This document shows, piece after piece, positions 47,601 through 60,420 of a stretch of 64,000 nucleotides of DNA. Below the pieces are notes generated by a model. The model did not search any database, had not been told where the DNA came from, and was given only the letters and a program-made list of their open reading frames with translations. Origin of the DNA: Lunularia cruciata (Eukaryota; Streptophyta; Marchantiopsida; Lunulariales; Lunulariaceae); the NCBI GenBank assembly GCA_948567375.1, contig OX419760.1, forward strand, positions 30,814,001-30,878,000. The letters are read 5' to 3'. How positions within the stretch are numbered: the stretch's first letter is position 1; each line of letters begins with the position of its first letter. A program made the translations under genes and the position numbers.

Positions 47601-50600
47601 CCTTGAAGAGCTATACAAGAATGAGGACTCTTGTGCTCTTTACTTGTTTCCTACAAAGGTAAGGTGGCAAAGGAATGAGCTTACAAGTTACCAGGGAAGG
47701 TGTATGTACTTTGTGTATGTGAATTGACAGAGCTGGAATGAAGATGGCGAAGAAGGCCGAACTGAAAACTGCTCAAACTCACGTATCTCAACTTTTGCGG
47801 ATACATCTTAGAGTAGTACAATTTATGCTCCCAGAATGAGTGCGAGTATGATTCCTGGGGGAACCTCATGAATAACAAGCTACATACTGTCCTAGAAAGC
47901 AAATGATTGCAGTTTCTTGTAGTCCAAAGTATTGATGGATATTGATGGCAACCGATATGAAGACAGGATGCTTACAGCGCTTGAAAACCTCATGCAGGCA
48001 CTTGCACAGGATCAGCTAAGAGCTTTGCAAGAGATGTTGAGCAATATAGAACCTCAACCCGTCATGGGGGTATATGATGGTGATACTCCACAGGATCACC
48101 GACTTTTACTCCGCGACACTGGCAGATTGGTAGGTGAGCCAAGAATTTTGAAATCTGCAACCAGTGCACAAGGCATTCATATCTTTAGGTCTTAACCTGT
48201 TAAAAGTCCTCTTCGCAAGCATCAGTAGTTGCAACCAGCTCCTTCTCAACCTGTCTTTAACATATGTTCTAAAGGGCCACGGATAACGGACCTCGGGAAA
48301 CATTTGAGAGAAGATCTTGTCTACATCTGAGATGCAGATTGAGCTTACCTGCTCTGCCAATTGGAATGCAGCTGATCACAAATCCAGACATGCTCCATGT
48401 CTCCATACTGCCATCTCACCGCCAATTTACGCGATTTTTATCCAACCTGAGGTTAGTATGTTACAATCTCGATTAGTACCTAATCGGCTCTCTTAGTTTC
48501 CATTTTCGTGCTTGTTAAATCGTGGATATTTACTTCCACTTTGATCACTAAAGAAGACGCAGTCTGACCATAAGGATGTTGCATTCAATAACGACTATTG
48601 TCTACAAAGACAATACCTCTGTGTTATAGGGAAATTTGACTAAAAAATTACCGTGTTTGAATATCGAACGAGACCGGTAGATGCTTTTGGAAGTATGTTC
48701 TTAGCTCTGGTCCTTCTCAATGCTTCTTAAAGTCCCGCTAGAATATCGGTACCGGCTCTTGCTAAAATATATGTACTGAGCTTCACTTGGTGATGTAAGT
48801 CCCCGAAACATAGAGCAACCTTATTTGAAACTCACTCTGATATGGTCATGAATCAGATATCTTGTTATTGATGAGGCTCATGCGTACCGGGGAGTTTTCG
48901 GCTGCCATACTGCTCTCATCTTGCGTCGTTTGCGTCGTCTTTGCTCACATTGTAAGAATACTTCCGTCATTCACGATATTTGTATTCTCGCTTCAAAGCA
49001 ATCCGCGTAGAATATGTATCTCATCTGAAGCCTTTTTGAAATGTGTAACACTTTTTGGGTCTCGACAAGTAATCCACAAGGAAACACTTTCTAAGGCGAA
49101 CCCATATGTGATTTTGTCTCACAAAAATTTCAGTGTACGGAACAGAACCAACCTTCATAATATGCAGTGCAACTGTTGCAAACCCATCTGGTCATGCACA
49201 GGTAACCCTTTTTTCATGATGACTTTTGGCTCGAAGTTGGAATTTTGTGCCTTTGCCACTCTAGGGAGAGCAGAACTACCATACATCAATATTAGAGTAC
49301 TGGATTCGTTGTCAAACTTGGCACTTAGACGCTGCATGGTAGAGATATGTGGGAGTTGTTCTTTGTAACACATGTAGAGACAGTCAGGAAGAACGAGTGG
49401 ATGTACTAGATTATTATGTTATTCCAACAACAATTTGATCTTAGGTGATAAGGTAGGAAAGATTCACCTGTGGGAGGGTTGACATGTATCTGATGGTCTT
49501 TTGTCAGGAATTGGTCGGACTGCGGAAAGTTGAAGTAGTGCAGACTGATGGTAGCCCTTGCGGGGACAAACTATTTCTTCTGTGGAATTCTCCTACAATC
49601 TTTGTTCCTGTGCGGTTTCTACGATTTGCTTACAACTACTTCAATCTGTATCATTCCTATTTTATTGAGAGATTCTTTCAACCGTAATAAGATTTAGGTG
49701 TACACCAGCTACATTTGTCATATACTTTTGTCACTACTTACTGCACCACAGATGAAGTGCATCCAACCAGTACAAACTTGGTGTGTTCTTAAACGACGGA
49801 CAATATCACCAGACGTATAATTGACAGCCATGTCTCTTGCATCTCGAATACGTCTGATGCTGATCGGATTCAAAATTTGATTACAGCCTCCATCCGTGGC
49901 TAGCAAGAATCAGCGCACAGCGCCAGCAAAACCCAGTATTGCTCCACTTGGGGAGATCATGAAGAAGAGGTCGAGGTACGTATGTTTTATGAAAACCGCA
50001 GTTTTTCGAGTGCTTTTCTCGTCCAACACCTGGTTAAATACGAAATGTCTTAAAATCCCTTTCTACTCGGAAGTTAATGAAATACTTCAGTTCATTACTG
50101 AAAATAAGATTTAAATGTTTATTCTAAAGATTGGTTTCCTGGATGCAGCCCCATAGTGGAGGTAGCAACACTCTTCGCTGAGATGGTCCAGCACGGTCTG
50201 CGTTGTATTGCCTTCTGTAGGTCTCGTAAGCTTTGCGAGCTGGTGTATAATTACACGTAAGTCACAACTTTAACTAACTTCTGCTTAATTTGCATAACTT
50301 GTCCTGGTCATCTTTTCCGCTTAGACAATTTGGATAATAATGGACAATACAATACATTGTATGAATAGTTCGGTTATTGATTAGATGCACGCGCGGATAT
50401 GTTGCACACTATAGGCAGGAGATTCTGAAGGAGACAGCTCCTGAGCTTGTTGATCTGATTCGGTCATATCGAGGCGGCTACACTGCTCGGGTAACCGTTC
50501 TTACGAGCCTCCCTTAGACTGGAGTCAGCATTAGACATGTAGCAGCATTCTATAGATGATATTGTTAAAGGGTTCCCTGGGAAAATTTTCGCAATTAGAT

Positions 50601-53430
50601 GTGCAAAATTTCACAGATCAAAAGGGTGAGAAAGTTGAAGGTTCAACTTGTACAGTGCCACAACAGATCTTTTTGATGAAGACGTCACCTTTTACTCATA
50701 TTTAATTTTTCGAAGAGTTTGGTTGTACTTTGGGACTCAGGAGCGGAGAAACATCGAGAGTGAACTCTTTGGAGGGAAGCTCCGCGGAGTAGCTGCCACC
50801 AATGCATTGGAGCTTGGAGTAGATGTTGGGAGCTTGGATGCTACCTTGCATCTAGGTTTCCCTGGAACAGTGGCCAGGTTAGTGTCCAGTGTCAAGCTGG
50901 AGCATTACTGTAGGAAGAGCTTTAATTTCGACAGCTAAGCACAGTCCATATATTTTTGGATTCACCTGCGATCACTACAAAGCATACCGGTCGTTAGAAT
51001 CAGATCCTCCACTGCAGCGACGTACATACTCGTTTGGTATGGGCTATTATTCAGAGGAGATACTAGTGTTCGGGAACCATTCTAACTTCTATATCACTAC
51101 CTTTCCTTATCATGAGAAGAATTGTTGTTGTCTCTGATTGAAATTGAAGGTTTATTCTTAGTCATTCTGACTTCTGATGTATCAGATATTTGAGCACTCA
51201 GCTGTCCAGTTTCACTAGAGTAGACACTCCTGATTGCACACAGCAATACTCAACTCACTCTCTCTCCAGAGCCTTCAGAGATAGTACACAACAGTTCACT
51301 CACGCAGCATGAAAGACATCCCAAAGTTCAGCACCATAGAACACACTTGAAAGAAGGTACAAGGTGCTGGGAATGACCCTTGTAGGAGAACTGAACATTC
51401 CAAACTCAGAGAATACAGTTATATACACATAAGCTGAAGCTAAGTGGGTGCTTTGTTAAACCCTAACTGTGGCTGCGCCTCACTTACTCTAATGAGATTT
51501 CCTAACGTAGAGACACCTAAGCAAGAGCTACCAAACCTAGAGATTGCTCTAAACTAGAGATTAAGTAAATCTAACTTATCATATCAACAGTTTGTGGCAG
51601 CAATCAGGAAGAGCTGGCAGAAGAGAGAAAGTTTCCTTGGCAATATATGTGGCCTTTGGCGGGCCACTTGACCAGCATTTCATGAAGAACCCTTGTAGAC
51701 TTTTTCAGCGACCCATTGAGAACGCCCAAGTGGATGCCAACAACCAGCAGGTAGTTACCTCTTATCTCAGAAGTCACTTCAGATGAAGGTCTACATGTCA
51801 CCACAATATAGGTAGTCTTCGCTTCCACGCTGTACTTAAATATCTTGTCAACCTACTTCTTGATATTGCCTAAAATCTTGAAATTTCGAGAAAGATTTAA
51901 TTGGATCTGTTACATCAGGTCGTAGAGCAACATATAGCATGTTCAGCAGTGGAGTACCCGCTGCATGTGGCACATGACGAAGAGTATTTTGGGTCAGGTT
52001 TAAAAGCAGCAATTTCAGAGCTAGTAAAACAGGGGATACTGGGACGACATCCGGGCAATGGTCCCAAGGACATTTCTTGGCATTACATCGGACAAGAGGT
52101 AAGTTACAGCCATTCATAGGTCAGAAACAAGAGAGATACATACCAAGTACTTTTGAATCTCAAGTTTTGTTTGATGTTGGTTTGCAGTTGACCATAATTA
52201 CTTACGTAACTTTGTCTGTTGTGTGTATCTACCAGCTGGAAGTAGGTGAATATTTCCTAACTTTTATATGCGTGGACATAGCCTCAGGTATCTCAGTAAT
52301 TTGCTAAAGGTCGTATATTGACATGATCTGCTGCCAGAAAATGCCATCTCAAGGCGTAAGTATCCGAGCGATTAACCCTGAGAAGTACAGAGTGATAGAT
52401 ATCGCCACGAACGAGATCATTGAAGAAATTGAAGAAAACAAAGCCTTCTTCCAGGTAGGACTCCCCCTCCTTAGCAACTTTTAAGATTTCAGTAGTTTCA
52501 ATCGCAGGTGTGATTTACTCGCTCTGAATGAGACCCCACTGGTCTTCTAGGCTTCTTGAGGCAAAAAGTTGAGCACTTGAATAGTGTAAGCAAAACATAG
52601 TGCCTTTTGTTATTTTGCAGGTGTATGAGGGTGCTGTATACATGAATCAGGGGAAGACATATCTTGTAAGAACCTTGGACCTGAACGCGAAAGTAGCACT
52701 GTGTCGCGTTGCTGATTTGAAATATTACACCAAAACAAGAGACTTCACAGGTGTGCATGTCACAGGTGGTGAGTTGGCGTATCCTAGGCACATAGTCGAA
52801 TCTAAATATCGATCAAGTACAGCACAGGCCAGTACATGTGATGTAACTACAAGGTGGATTGGGTTCCGACGAATTTGGCAAGGGAGCAACGAGCAATTTG
52901 ACTCGGTAGACTTGTTCCTTCCGGACATTTCATATGAATCACAGGCTGCGTGGATACGAGTTCCTTCTTCCATTAGAGCTGAGTTGGAGTCACTGGGGCT
53001 CTGTTTCCGAGCAGGTTTGCATGCGGCCTGTCACGCGCTCTTAAACGTGATGCCGTTATATATAATGTGCAACCCATCTGATCTGGGAACGGATTGTGCA
53101 AATCCGAAAGATACTCGATACTACCCCGAACGCCTGTTAGTCTTTGATCGCCATCCTGGGGGAATTGGTATTGCTGCGCAGGCACGGCCTATGTTCGCTG
53201 AGCTACTGCAGGCAGCGATGGAGCTGTTAGTTTCTTGTGAGTGCAGTACAGATGATGGATGCCCTTGCTGTGTCCAGTATCTTAACTGCAGTGAGTACAA
53301 CGAGGTAATTAATAAGCGAGCAGCTAGACTCATAATTGAGGGTGTAGTTAAGGCCGAGGAAATTTATCGTGAAACAAGGGAACGGGCAAGCTGTCGTGCT
53401 GATGGTTTCATCGAAACCCGGACACATTAG
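44618..53430 (+). CDS. HRQ1: Hrq1/MrfA-type DEAH helicase with N-terminal ubiquitin-like domain
   Basis: Predicted 3'-5' DNA helicase of superfamily 2. Hrq1 relatives act in interstrand crosslink repair. The exons, with GT-AG junctions and matching phases, are 44618-44761, 45007-45621, 45873-46044, 46193-46290, 46418-46573, 46790-46858, 47106-47228, 47509-47658, 47998-48129, 48372-48451, 48857-48951, 49134-49201, 49508 to about 49603/49609, 49887-49975, 50149-50256, 50415-50490, 50741-50877, 51591-51750, 51919-52098, 52338-52454 and 52621-53430, about 1,226 residues. The ubiquitin-like fold is residues 5-80, split by intron 1. Walker A ASGKS (K about 482), DEAH (585-588), [21 protein letters not shown] and QSGRAGRR (about 809-816) are all present. 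DUF1998/MrfA ends with the DGCPCCVQY cysteine cluster. The start follows the RNA-proximal ATG that fits plant homologues. Only the exon 13 donor is unresolved. The gene appears intact. Confidence 0.93.
51175..51589 (-). repeat. Probable copia-type solo LTR in helicase intron 17
   Basis: On the minus strand this 415-bp block starts TGTTGATATGATAAG, a common Ty1/copia LTR start, and ends GATACATCA. It has TATATAACTG about 170 bases in, as an LTR promoter would. The base after its plus-strand end (51590, G) completes the AG splice acceptor of exon 18. No target duplication was found, so the boundaries rest on the termini alone. Confidence 0.6.
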
Positions 53431-55653
53431 TTTAGTCGTGACTTCTCTAAGTTTCGCACGGAGGAAGCCCTACCGTCTGGGGCTCAATGAAGTGTCAAAT
53501 GCTGGACGCTATGCGGCCTTAGACAAGTTGATGTAGTTTAAGATGCAAGTCCAAGATCTATACATGATGTTGGACAAGCAAGAGTTTGAACAAGAACAGC
53601 ATCTTCAAACTGGCGAGCACGATGGAGAGCTTGTTCACCATCAAAATTGACATCATATCAACTGTTCCGGAGAAGTATGTGACTCAAGACCCTAGCATCC
53701 CGTTTGTCTGATGAAGGCAAAAGTAGGACGCTATCCTTCGAGAAGATATGACGATGTTTACTTGCTGTACTCTAACCGCTGGTAGAGTTCCAGGCAAGAA
53801 AGAACTCTCAATTGCGTTGAGAAAGATATTGTACTTACATAGAGTAAGTGAAGGTTATGTCGTATCAAAGTCCATAAGGGAAGTTTCCCAGCTGCTTAAC
53901 TGCCATTATTAACTGATTTTTCCCTTTTGTTTGATGGTTACCAGGAGGAGCTTAAATCACTTCAGGTGGATTCCGGTCCACTTTTGCCTTGACATTCATA
54001 CGCTAGCCCTCCTTGGCAAGTGAGTTCTCTTTGCCGTCGGGAAAGCTTCTCTTCTCTCTTCTTGTACTCAGAAATTGGCACGACACGTCAGAAATGAGAA
54101 GTTGTATGAGTAGGTGGTGAATCAGCGTTTGATGGCGAGCAAACATGGGTGCTCTTGCTTATTATGTTAACTTTGCGCACCTTCGTTGCCAATTGAAACT
54201 AACAGTGACGGACTCACCTCTTTGAAAGCTTTGAAATGATTTGAGAAAAGACGGGTGTGAGCAATTTACAAACAAGTATTCAGGTTATCACATATCTTCA
54301 CTTGAACGACGTGTTAGCTTTCTTACGACAACTATTCACTTTTAAACGATCTTGTGGCGAGAGGATTGAATCATTCAAATCACCTATGGCGATCATCTAT
54401 GACATGACCATTATCTTAGATGGGTACTTTATATCTCTGTTCCTTGAAAGAATCTTGGTTGAGGATTTGTGGTGAAGAAGTATCAGATCAGTTTACGCGT
54501 CGTCCTAACAGCTATTGGGCGTCTAGATTGTGTCTACATGGAATTGGAGAATGAAATGGACTTTATCACCCTTGGTAAGGTTTGCCATATGTTCCACAGA
54601 GGAGAAGCAGACAAGTAGTGAAAAGATCTAACACGCTATTTTTTTACCGAAACCACACCGATATAGGAATGCCTGACGTACATGAGTGTTGAGAGCAAAA
54701 GCTGTTCGCAGAAGCAGATATTTATACTTAGTTAAAAGTATGTTTTTTATTGTCGTTTACATGCCCAATGTACAATATTGATGAGTTCTTGTAACATTAT
54801 GTAATCAAAACCTTAACGCATGATACGATGTGATTTACAATTCTCCATAACTTTCCCTGTCTTGATAAAGCATTTGAGCTCGGTTAGTGATCTGCTTGCT
54901 CATCTTAGCAGAGGTTCAGTATTAAATTTAGAGTCAGAAAGCAGTGCATCTGCTGTTAAGATGAACAAGCCAGTTAAGCTTTTCCTAAGATGAACAAGAA
55001 GATACTTCCAAAAGTTCTTGCCGTTTGATATTCTCCCAAATTCAATGAAATGTTTCCTTTCAGTACTATACACTGAGCCCTCTCAATTTTCATCTTCGAA
55101 TATCACATGCTTTTCTGAGCTACATATCTCTTTTCCACCGTAGCAAAACGGATGCTGGCCAAGGTTTTCAGAAATTTTCTGTTCGGAAAAGAATTTTGGG
55201 TATGGCACACAGCTTTTCCCAAGCGGACCATACAAAAAAGAAAGGTGCCTAAATTGCACGATGGGAACGCCTCCCTTTCCAAACAAAAAAGATTTTTCCA
55301 CTATTATTCTTCGCCTAAACCACTTATTCCTTACGAAATGAAACTTTATATCATAAACAAAGGTTTAATTACATTTCCTTCAATTCACAAGACTATAGTC
55401 AAGAGTGGCCTTACATACAGTATATGTGCTACGCCACGAATTACTTGCTGGATTCAACCGGCTAACCAATCCTTCCAAGCACCTTCATGATGACTATTAC
55501 ATACTACCAGCATCCTCCAAAGTACGGACCACATACCCTACCATTCCAGTGTTCGAAAACACTTTCCCTTAAACAGGAACTCCGCATGGTCAACGATTTG
55601 AGCCCGTCAACATCATATTTGGATACTTTGAGATGATCGCTGATCACTTTTTC
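53431..55653. other. Intergenic region between convergent genes
   Basis: It holds the 3' untranslated ends of the helicase (from 53431) and the catalase (below 55654). At about 53510-53620 a plus-strand segment (DKLM, stop, FKMQVQDLYMMLDKQEF) vaguely recalls a copia Gag but is too short to name. Open frames at 54257-54475 and 55152-55490 have no known domain. Confidence 0.5.
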
Positions 55654-58600
55654 TTACATGCTTGATGAGACTTTCACGCGACTAGCCAACTTCTGTCCCA
55701 GCGACTTGTCACACTGTGGAGGAAAATAGATTTATGAATACACTGGAGAACTTGCAGAAGGCGAGGCAATATTTACATACTTGGGCAATAGAAACAGAAG
55801 CAAATGAAATTCTGGAATGGCGAAACTTGTAATCTTTAGACTTGATAATGTATTACCTGTGCCCAATACCCTAACCAGATGTTGCGAACCTCTTGTGTAA
55901 CTCTTGGGTCTGAAAGATTATCAACCCATTGTGCAATATATCGCTCTTGTCTGCAGCAGATAATAATTTTAGTGCCTTTGTAAAGAACTTAAAAAACATC
56001 ATAGAACTTTAGTATGGTGTTCAACGTGGTTAACATCACGTTAAATTACGTGCAATCTTATAGCACAAAATTTAACCTGGGAAGAAGTACCTGTCAGGTG
56101 CCCACGATCTGAACCTCGCTCCAGGCTGGGCAAAGTTATTTTCTTTCGCGATCATAATCTGATACAAGCAGAAGAGAGTTACTCTCCACGTACGAGAAAC
56201 ATAAACTACTCATCCGCAGAGAACTGTTGAATTGCAGTTCTCCCCTAAGGTACAGACACCTACCTTTCTTACTACAGTTTCTTTCCAAATTCAAGCCATG
56301 TGAAAAAGAATCTCAAATTTTCAACGAGGCTCACAACTGCTTTTAAAATGGTCGGCAATCTATTCTTCCACAAGTAACTAACCTTTTCACGTGGGCCAGT
56401 GAGAGTATGAGAAGGAATTGGCACTTTCTCAGCGTGGCGCACTGGGTCAAAACGTGAGGGGAAGTAGTTCACCTGCACTCCACAGTCTCCAAATAGTGAG
56501 GCACGCTTCTCATAATGAACGTGCAAAGGCTTGTCTAGAGGTGTAGAATGAACATGAGAAATTGCTGGCAAACAGCAACATTCCGCAGACGATTGACGTG
56601 ATTCCTAAGCGCAAACCTCAAATTTACCTCTTCATCCCTGTGCATGAAATTCATTGAACCCTCGTGATGGTTGTTGTGGTAGGCACATTTCGGGGCATTA
56701 ACTGGCAGCAGCAAGTAGTTTGGCCCGAGTCTGTGTCGCTGAGTGTCAGCATAAGAGAAGATACGGGTTTGAAGCAGCTTATCATCTGTGTAGTAAACTC
56801 CAGGAACGATAATGGCAGGACAAAAGGCGAGCATCTCGTTCTCAGCAAAGAAGTTGTCGATGTTCTTGTTGAGAACCATGCGTCCAACTTGCTGCAGAGG
56901 GAACAACTCCTCGGGCCAGATTTTGGTCACATCCAAAGGATCAAAGTCATACTTGTTCTGATCGGCAGGGTCCATAGTTTGGATGAACAATTTCCACTCT
57001 GGATAATCACCTGCGGCAATTGCATCGGTAAGATCCTGAGTGGCGTGGCTGTGGTTTGATCCTCCTACCATGACAGCTTCGTCAGGGGACAAACACTTGA
57101 CTCCTTGAGATGGCAGCCAATGGAACTTTACAAGAGTAGCCTTTCCAGCTTTGTTAACCAGAGTAAACGTATGGACACCGAACCCTTCCATGTGCCTGTA
57201 GTTCAACGGAATACCAACATCATCGAAAAGAAAGGTAAACATGTGCAAACTCTCCGGGTGATGAGAGAAGAAGTCCAGAATTCTCCATATTTCCTGAATA
57301 TGGTTCTTAGGGTTTGGCTTCAAGGCATGAACCATGTCAGGGAATTTCATGCCATCACGTACAAAGAAGACAGGCATGTTGTTTCCCACCATATCGAAGT
57401 TACCCTGCGATAAACGGGAATACAACAATGAATGGATAAGCTGACGCTTAGACAGCACAAAACTATACGTGGAATAGAATGTTTACACGTCCAGTATATC
57501 GTTTACAACAATATCTGAGCTATATTGAAGTTGTAAATGATTTAAAACGGAAAATATGCCCGCGAGAAACTTAGAGCAGAATGGCAGAAATCCCATGCTT
57601 ATCTTCTATCCTCTGGTTCCTTTCAATACTCAGATTAGGCCACATGTTCACAGGCAAACATGCGTTACCTCTCGGGTGTAAAACTTAACGGCGAACCCAC
57701 GAGGGTCACGAATGGTCTCGGGACTCCCGCGCTCGTGGATGACAGTTGAGAAGCGAACAATCAAGGGAGTCTGAACCCCTGGAGCCCTTAGAAAATCGGC
57801 ACATGTTAAATGTGTGATATCGTGAGTCACTTCAAAGAAACCCTTCGCTGCGGCACCGCGAGCATGCACAACTCGCTCTGGAATCCGCTCTCGGTCAAAT
57901 TGAGCAATTTTCTCAAGAAGGTGGTAATCCTCCAGCAAGATCGGACCTGCAGCCAAGATACATAATTAAAGTAAGAAGCATCGTGTCACTTGATAGTCCA
58001 AGTAGCCAAAATCAATAGGTTGACATAAAGCATGCAGAAAACCTCTACCACGAGAAAGAGACTCCCAAGAGAAAAAACTAGCACGCACCTCGCTCTCCGA
58101 CGGTTAGTGAAGCATTGTTGTTCCATACCGGTGCCCCAGAGTTGGTGGTAAAGTAGGGGGAGTTGTAAGCGCTAGATGGTCGGAACTGCATGACCATAAC
58201 GAGTCGTTAACTTCATATACTTCTAATTCCTCTACGACCTCCGTCCAAGGGCGTAGAACTAACAACCATGTATGTACAAGGCAACAGGTACTGGACTCGA
58301 GAATTTGTTAGTGACCAGCACATAACTTCATTAATATCGGATCAAGAATCTAATAGTCCACAACTTAAATTCTAAGACCATTTCAAAGTGTCTATCACTC
58401 CAATGATTCATAAGCTGAATCGCAGATTCAGTCCCGAATGATCTTTCAGAACAAAAATATCAACTGATTGATCCGAAGACACATGTGTTGAAGTCCAGAT
58501 GTGGCTCCAGATACACTAAGAGTAACATTCCCATGCTCGCATATAAAGAAGCGCTGGCTATTCTCAGAAAGGTCTACCCTACCTAAGTTGCACCTCATGA

Positions 58601-59809
58601 CTACGACCGTACTGGTACTTGAACGAAGCCAGAGGCCAACAATACTCGGCCGAAGCCCACCAGGCACATTATATAGAAGACTGATTCATAGGTGGTCACG
58701 TTCGTCATAGGACCCATACAAATAAGTTATCGGAGGAATGACTACGGCTGCAGACCACGAGCAGTGAGATAACGCTCTGTGCCTACGCCAGCTATGTTAC
58801 TTGGATTCCCTTAATTCACTACAATGGATATTCGCAAATTTCTAGCAACCCGGATTTGGGGTAGAGAGACTTCTCCACCAATATTTAATGTAAAATCCAG
58901 AATCGTTAGCTCAAACAAGCTAATTACTGTGCTTCGTTAAGAACTACGTCTCAGAAGGCAGACAATAGTTAGCGTCATATCGCTAAGAGGAGACAAGTGG
59001 CAGATTTGGAAAGTGTGTTAACCCCGCAGTCTCAAAGGTCATTCAATTGCTTTGCTATGCAAGAATGCTTTCTACTGTTGAGAAATTCTCTACCCAGCGT
59101 AGAGAAGAGCACTGATTACACTGACATTGAGCGTGGAGCGAGATCTTAATTTGGAGACGGGGTATTCCACGTCTCCAAATTTCAAGTATGTGGTAGACAA
59201 GTTCTGCCTTATTCCGACGGTGTACCAGATCAACTAAGAGATAGAATGGGAAATTTGTGCACTAAAGTGCTAGAGTATTATATCGTATTTCCTGTCATAA
59301 AGTAGTGGTGAAAGTTGGAAAGCAAAGTTCACCTGCGACATGCCACGTCTCTTGCAAGGATAGTAGTATGTCACTATCAGGAAGACAGAAGGGCACTAGA
59401 TAAAACATCTCGATTCTCCTCCGAAGACAAGAGAAACGAGATTTGCACGTTATAACATGTTCACGATCCTGCGATACCTTTGAACTCGTCCGTCTCTCAC
59501 TCTGCCAGGCGGCACTGCTCTGTTTCTACTACACCTCGAATCTCGACCATATCTATCCCTCACATCACCGATAATCCATGAAACGCCCTTGCATAATCGG
59601 CATACACACATCCCTCTCAATTGTCCTATCCCCAACTCCACACAGCTTCTTCTCTCACAACGAAACAGCACAAGTTTTCGAGAAAATTCTCCCTTCAGTC
59701 TGTCCCTTCATCGACAGCAACCGCAATTCACATCATCGACCAAAAATTGACACACAAGCACAACAGTGTACCAAGACCACAGAATCGTGCTAACCTTGTA
59801 AGGATCCAT
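55654..59809 (-). CDS. CAT: Catalase, plant peroxisomal type
   Basis: Haem enzyme that splits 2 H2O2 into water and O2, expected in peroxisomes. Eight exons on the minus strand: 59795-59809, 58089-58185, 57669-57946, 56628-57404, 56383-56472, 56091-56158, 55857-55950 and 55654-55713. All have GT-AG junctions and compatible phases, giving 492 codons plus stop, the usual plant length. Catalytic His65 (VVHARG), Asn138 (MVGNN) and the haem-ligand Tyr348 ([14 protein letters not shown]) are at their standard numbers. The C-terminus ends KVSSSM, in line with the non-canonical targeting tails of plant catalases. The start ATG sits in GACGCCATGG, a strong context. The first exon is only 15 bases (MDPYK), an intron position also known in Arabidopsis catalases. 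No defects seen. Confidence 0.97.
58186..59794 (-). other. Large first intron of catalase gene
   Basis: 1,609 bases, against 140-265 for the other introns of the gene. It starts GTTAGC and ends TGCAG on the minus strand. No transposon domain was recognised inside. Long first introns next to tiny first exons often carry regulatory sequence, but nothing specific is visible. Confidence 0.85.
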
Positions 59810-60420
59810 GGCGTCGCTGCTGACAAATTTTGCCCCTCCTCGTTCCTCCGCGGACTGCAGTTCTCTGTAAGACACAGACAGACAAACTAATTGCTCCACA
59901 CCGATGCCGCTTTCACTTATCGCAAGCGGAGGGATGCGTGTTGGCCTCGTCCCTGACACAGCCACAGAAAAGCCCCGGCCGCAAACTCCACCTTATGGTA
60001 CTCGTTGACAGGATCTTCGCCTGGCCACACATAATGCACACAACATTCTTTCACCAACGCGCGGGGCAGCCCGTTGAAACTTGTGATTCAAGGTGCCCGC
60101 GGGCCCGCGTTCCAGTTCCGGTTCCGTCTTCCGTCAAGATTTACATCCTCCCTGCCGTATAGAGCTCTACTTTGCCGCATATGTCTGGACTCCGGACGGC
60201 TACGGCAATACCGATAGGACGAGGATAAGAGACGCGAGGGCTGTCAGTATCTTCAAGTTTTTGTTGAATAATTTGACTGTGGAACTTGCATCGCTTCGGG
60301 TTGGATAGATCTTCATTGTTACAGCTCACTCTCGATCAGTGCTTTGCTCCTCCTGTGCGGCCTCGAAATTGGGCTTGGGAAGGTTTTCGAGTTATCGAAA
60401 TATTTCGTAAGTATGAATTT
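59810..60420 (-). promoter_or_regulatory. Catalase 5' leader and promoter region
   Basis: GC-rich up to about 60190 in plus coordinates (upstream on the minus strand), with CCCGCGGGCCCGCG at about 60096-60109, then AT-richer. No clear TATA box was found. The transcription start cannot be placed from the sequence. Confidence 0.4.

Noticed and set aside
53510-53640. Possible copia Gag fragment (FKMQVQDLYMMLDKQEF)
   Set aside because: The match is short, has a stop just before it and no supporting LTR or downstream pol.
55152-55490. 112-codon plus-strand frame near the catalase 3' end
   Set aside because: It lies in the likely catalase 3' untranslated region on the opposite strand and shows no domain.
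56664-57413. Plus-strand open frames inside the catalase gene
   Set aside because: They are antisense shadows of the long catalase exon 56628-57404.
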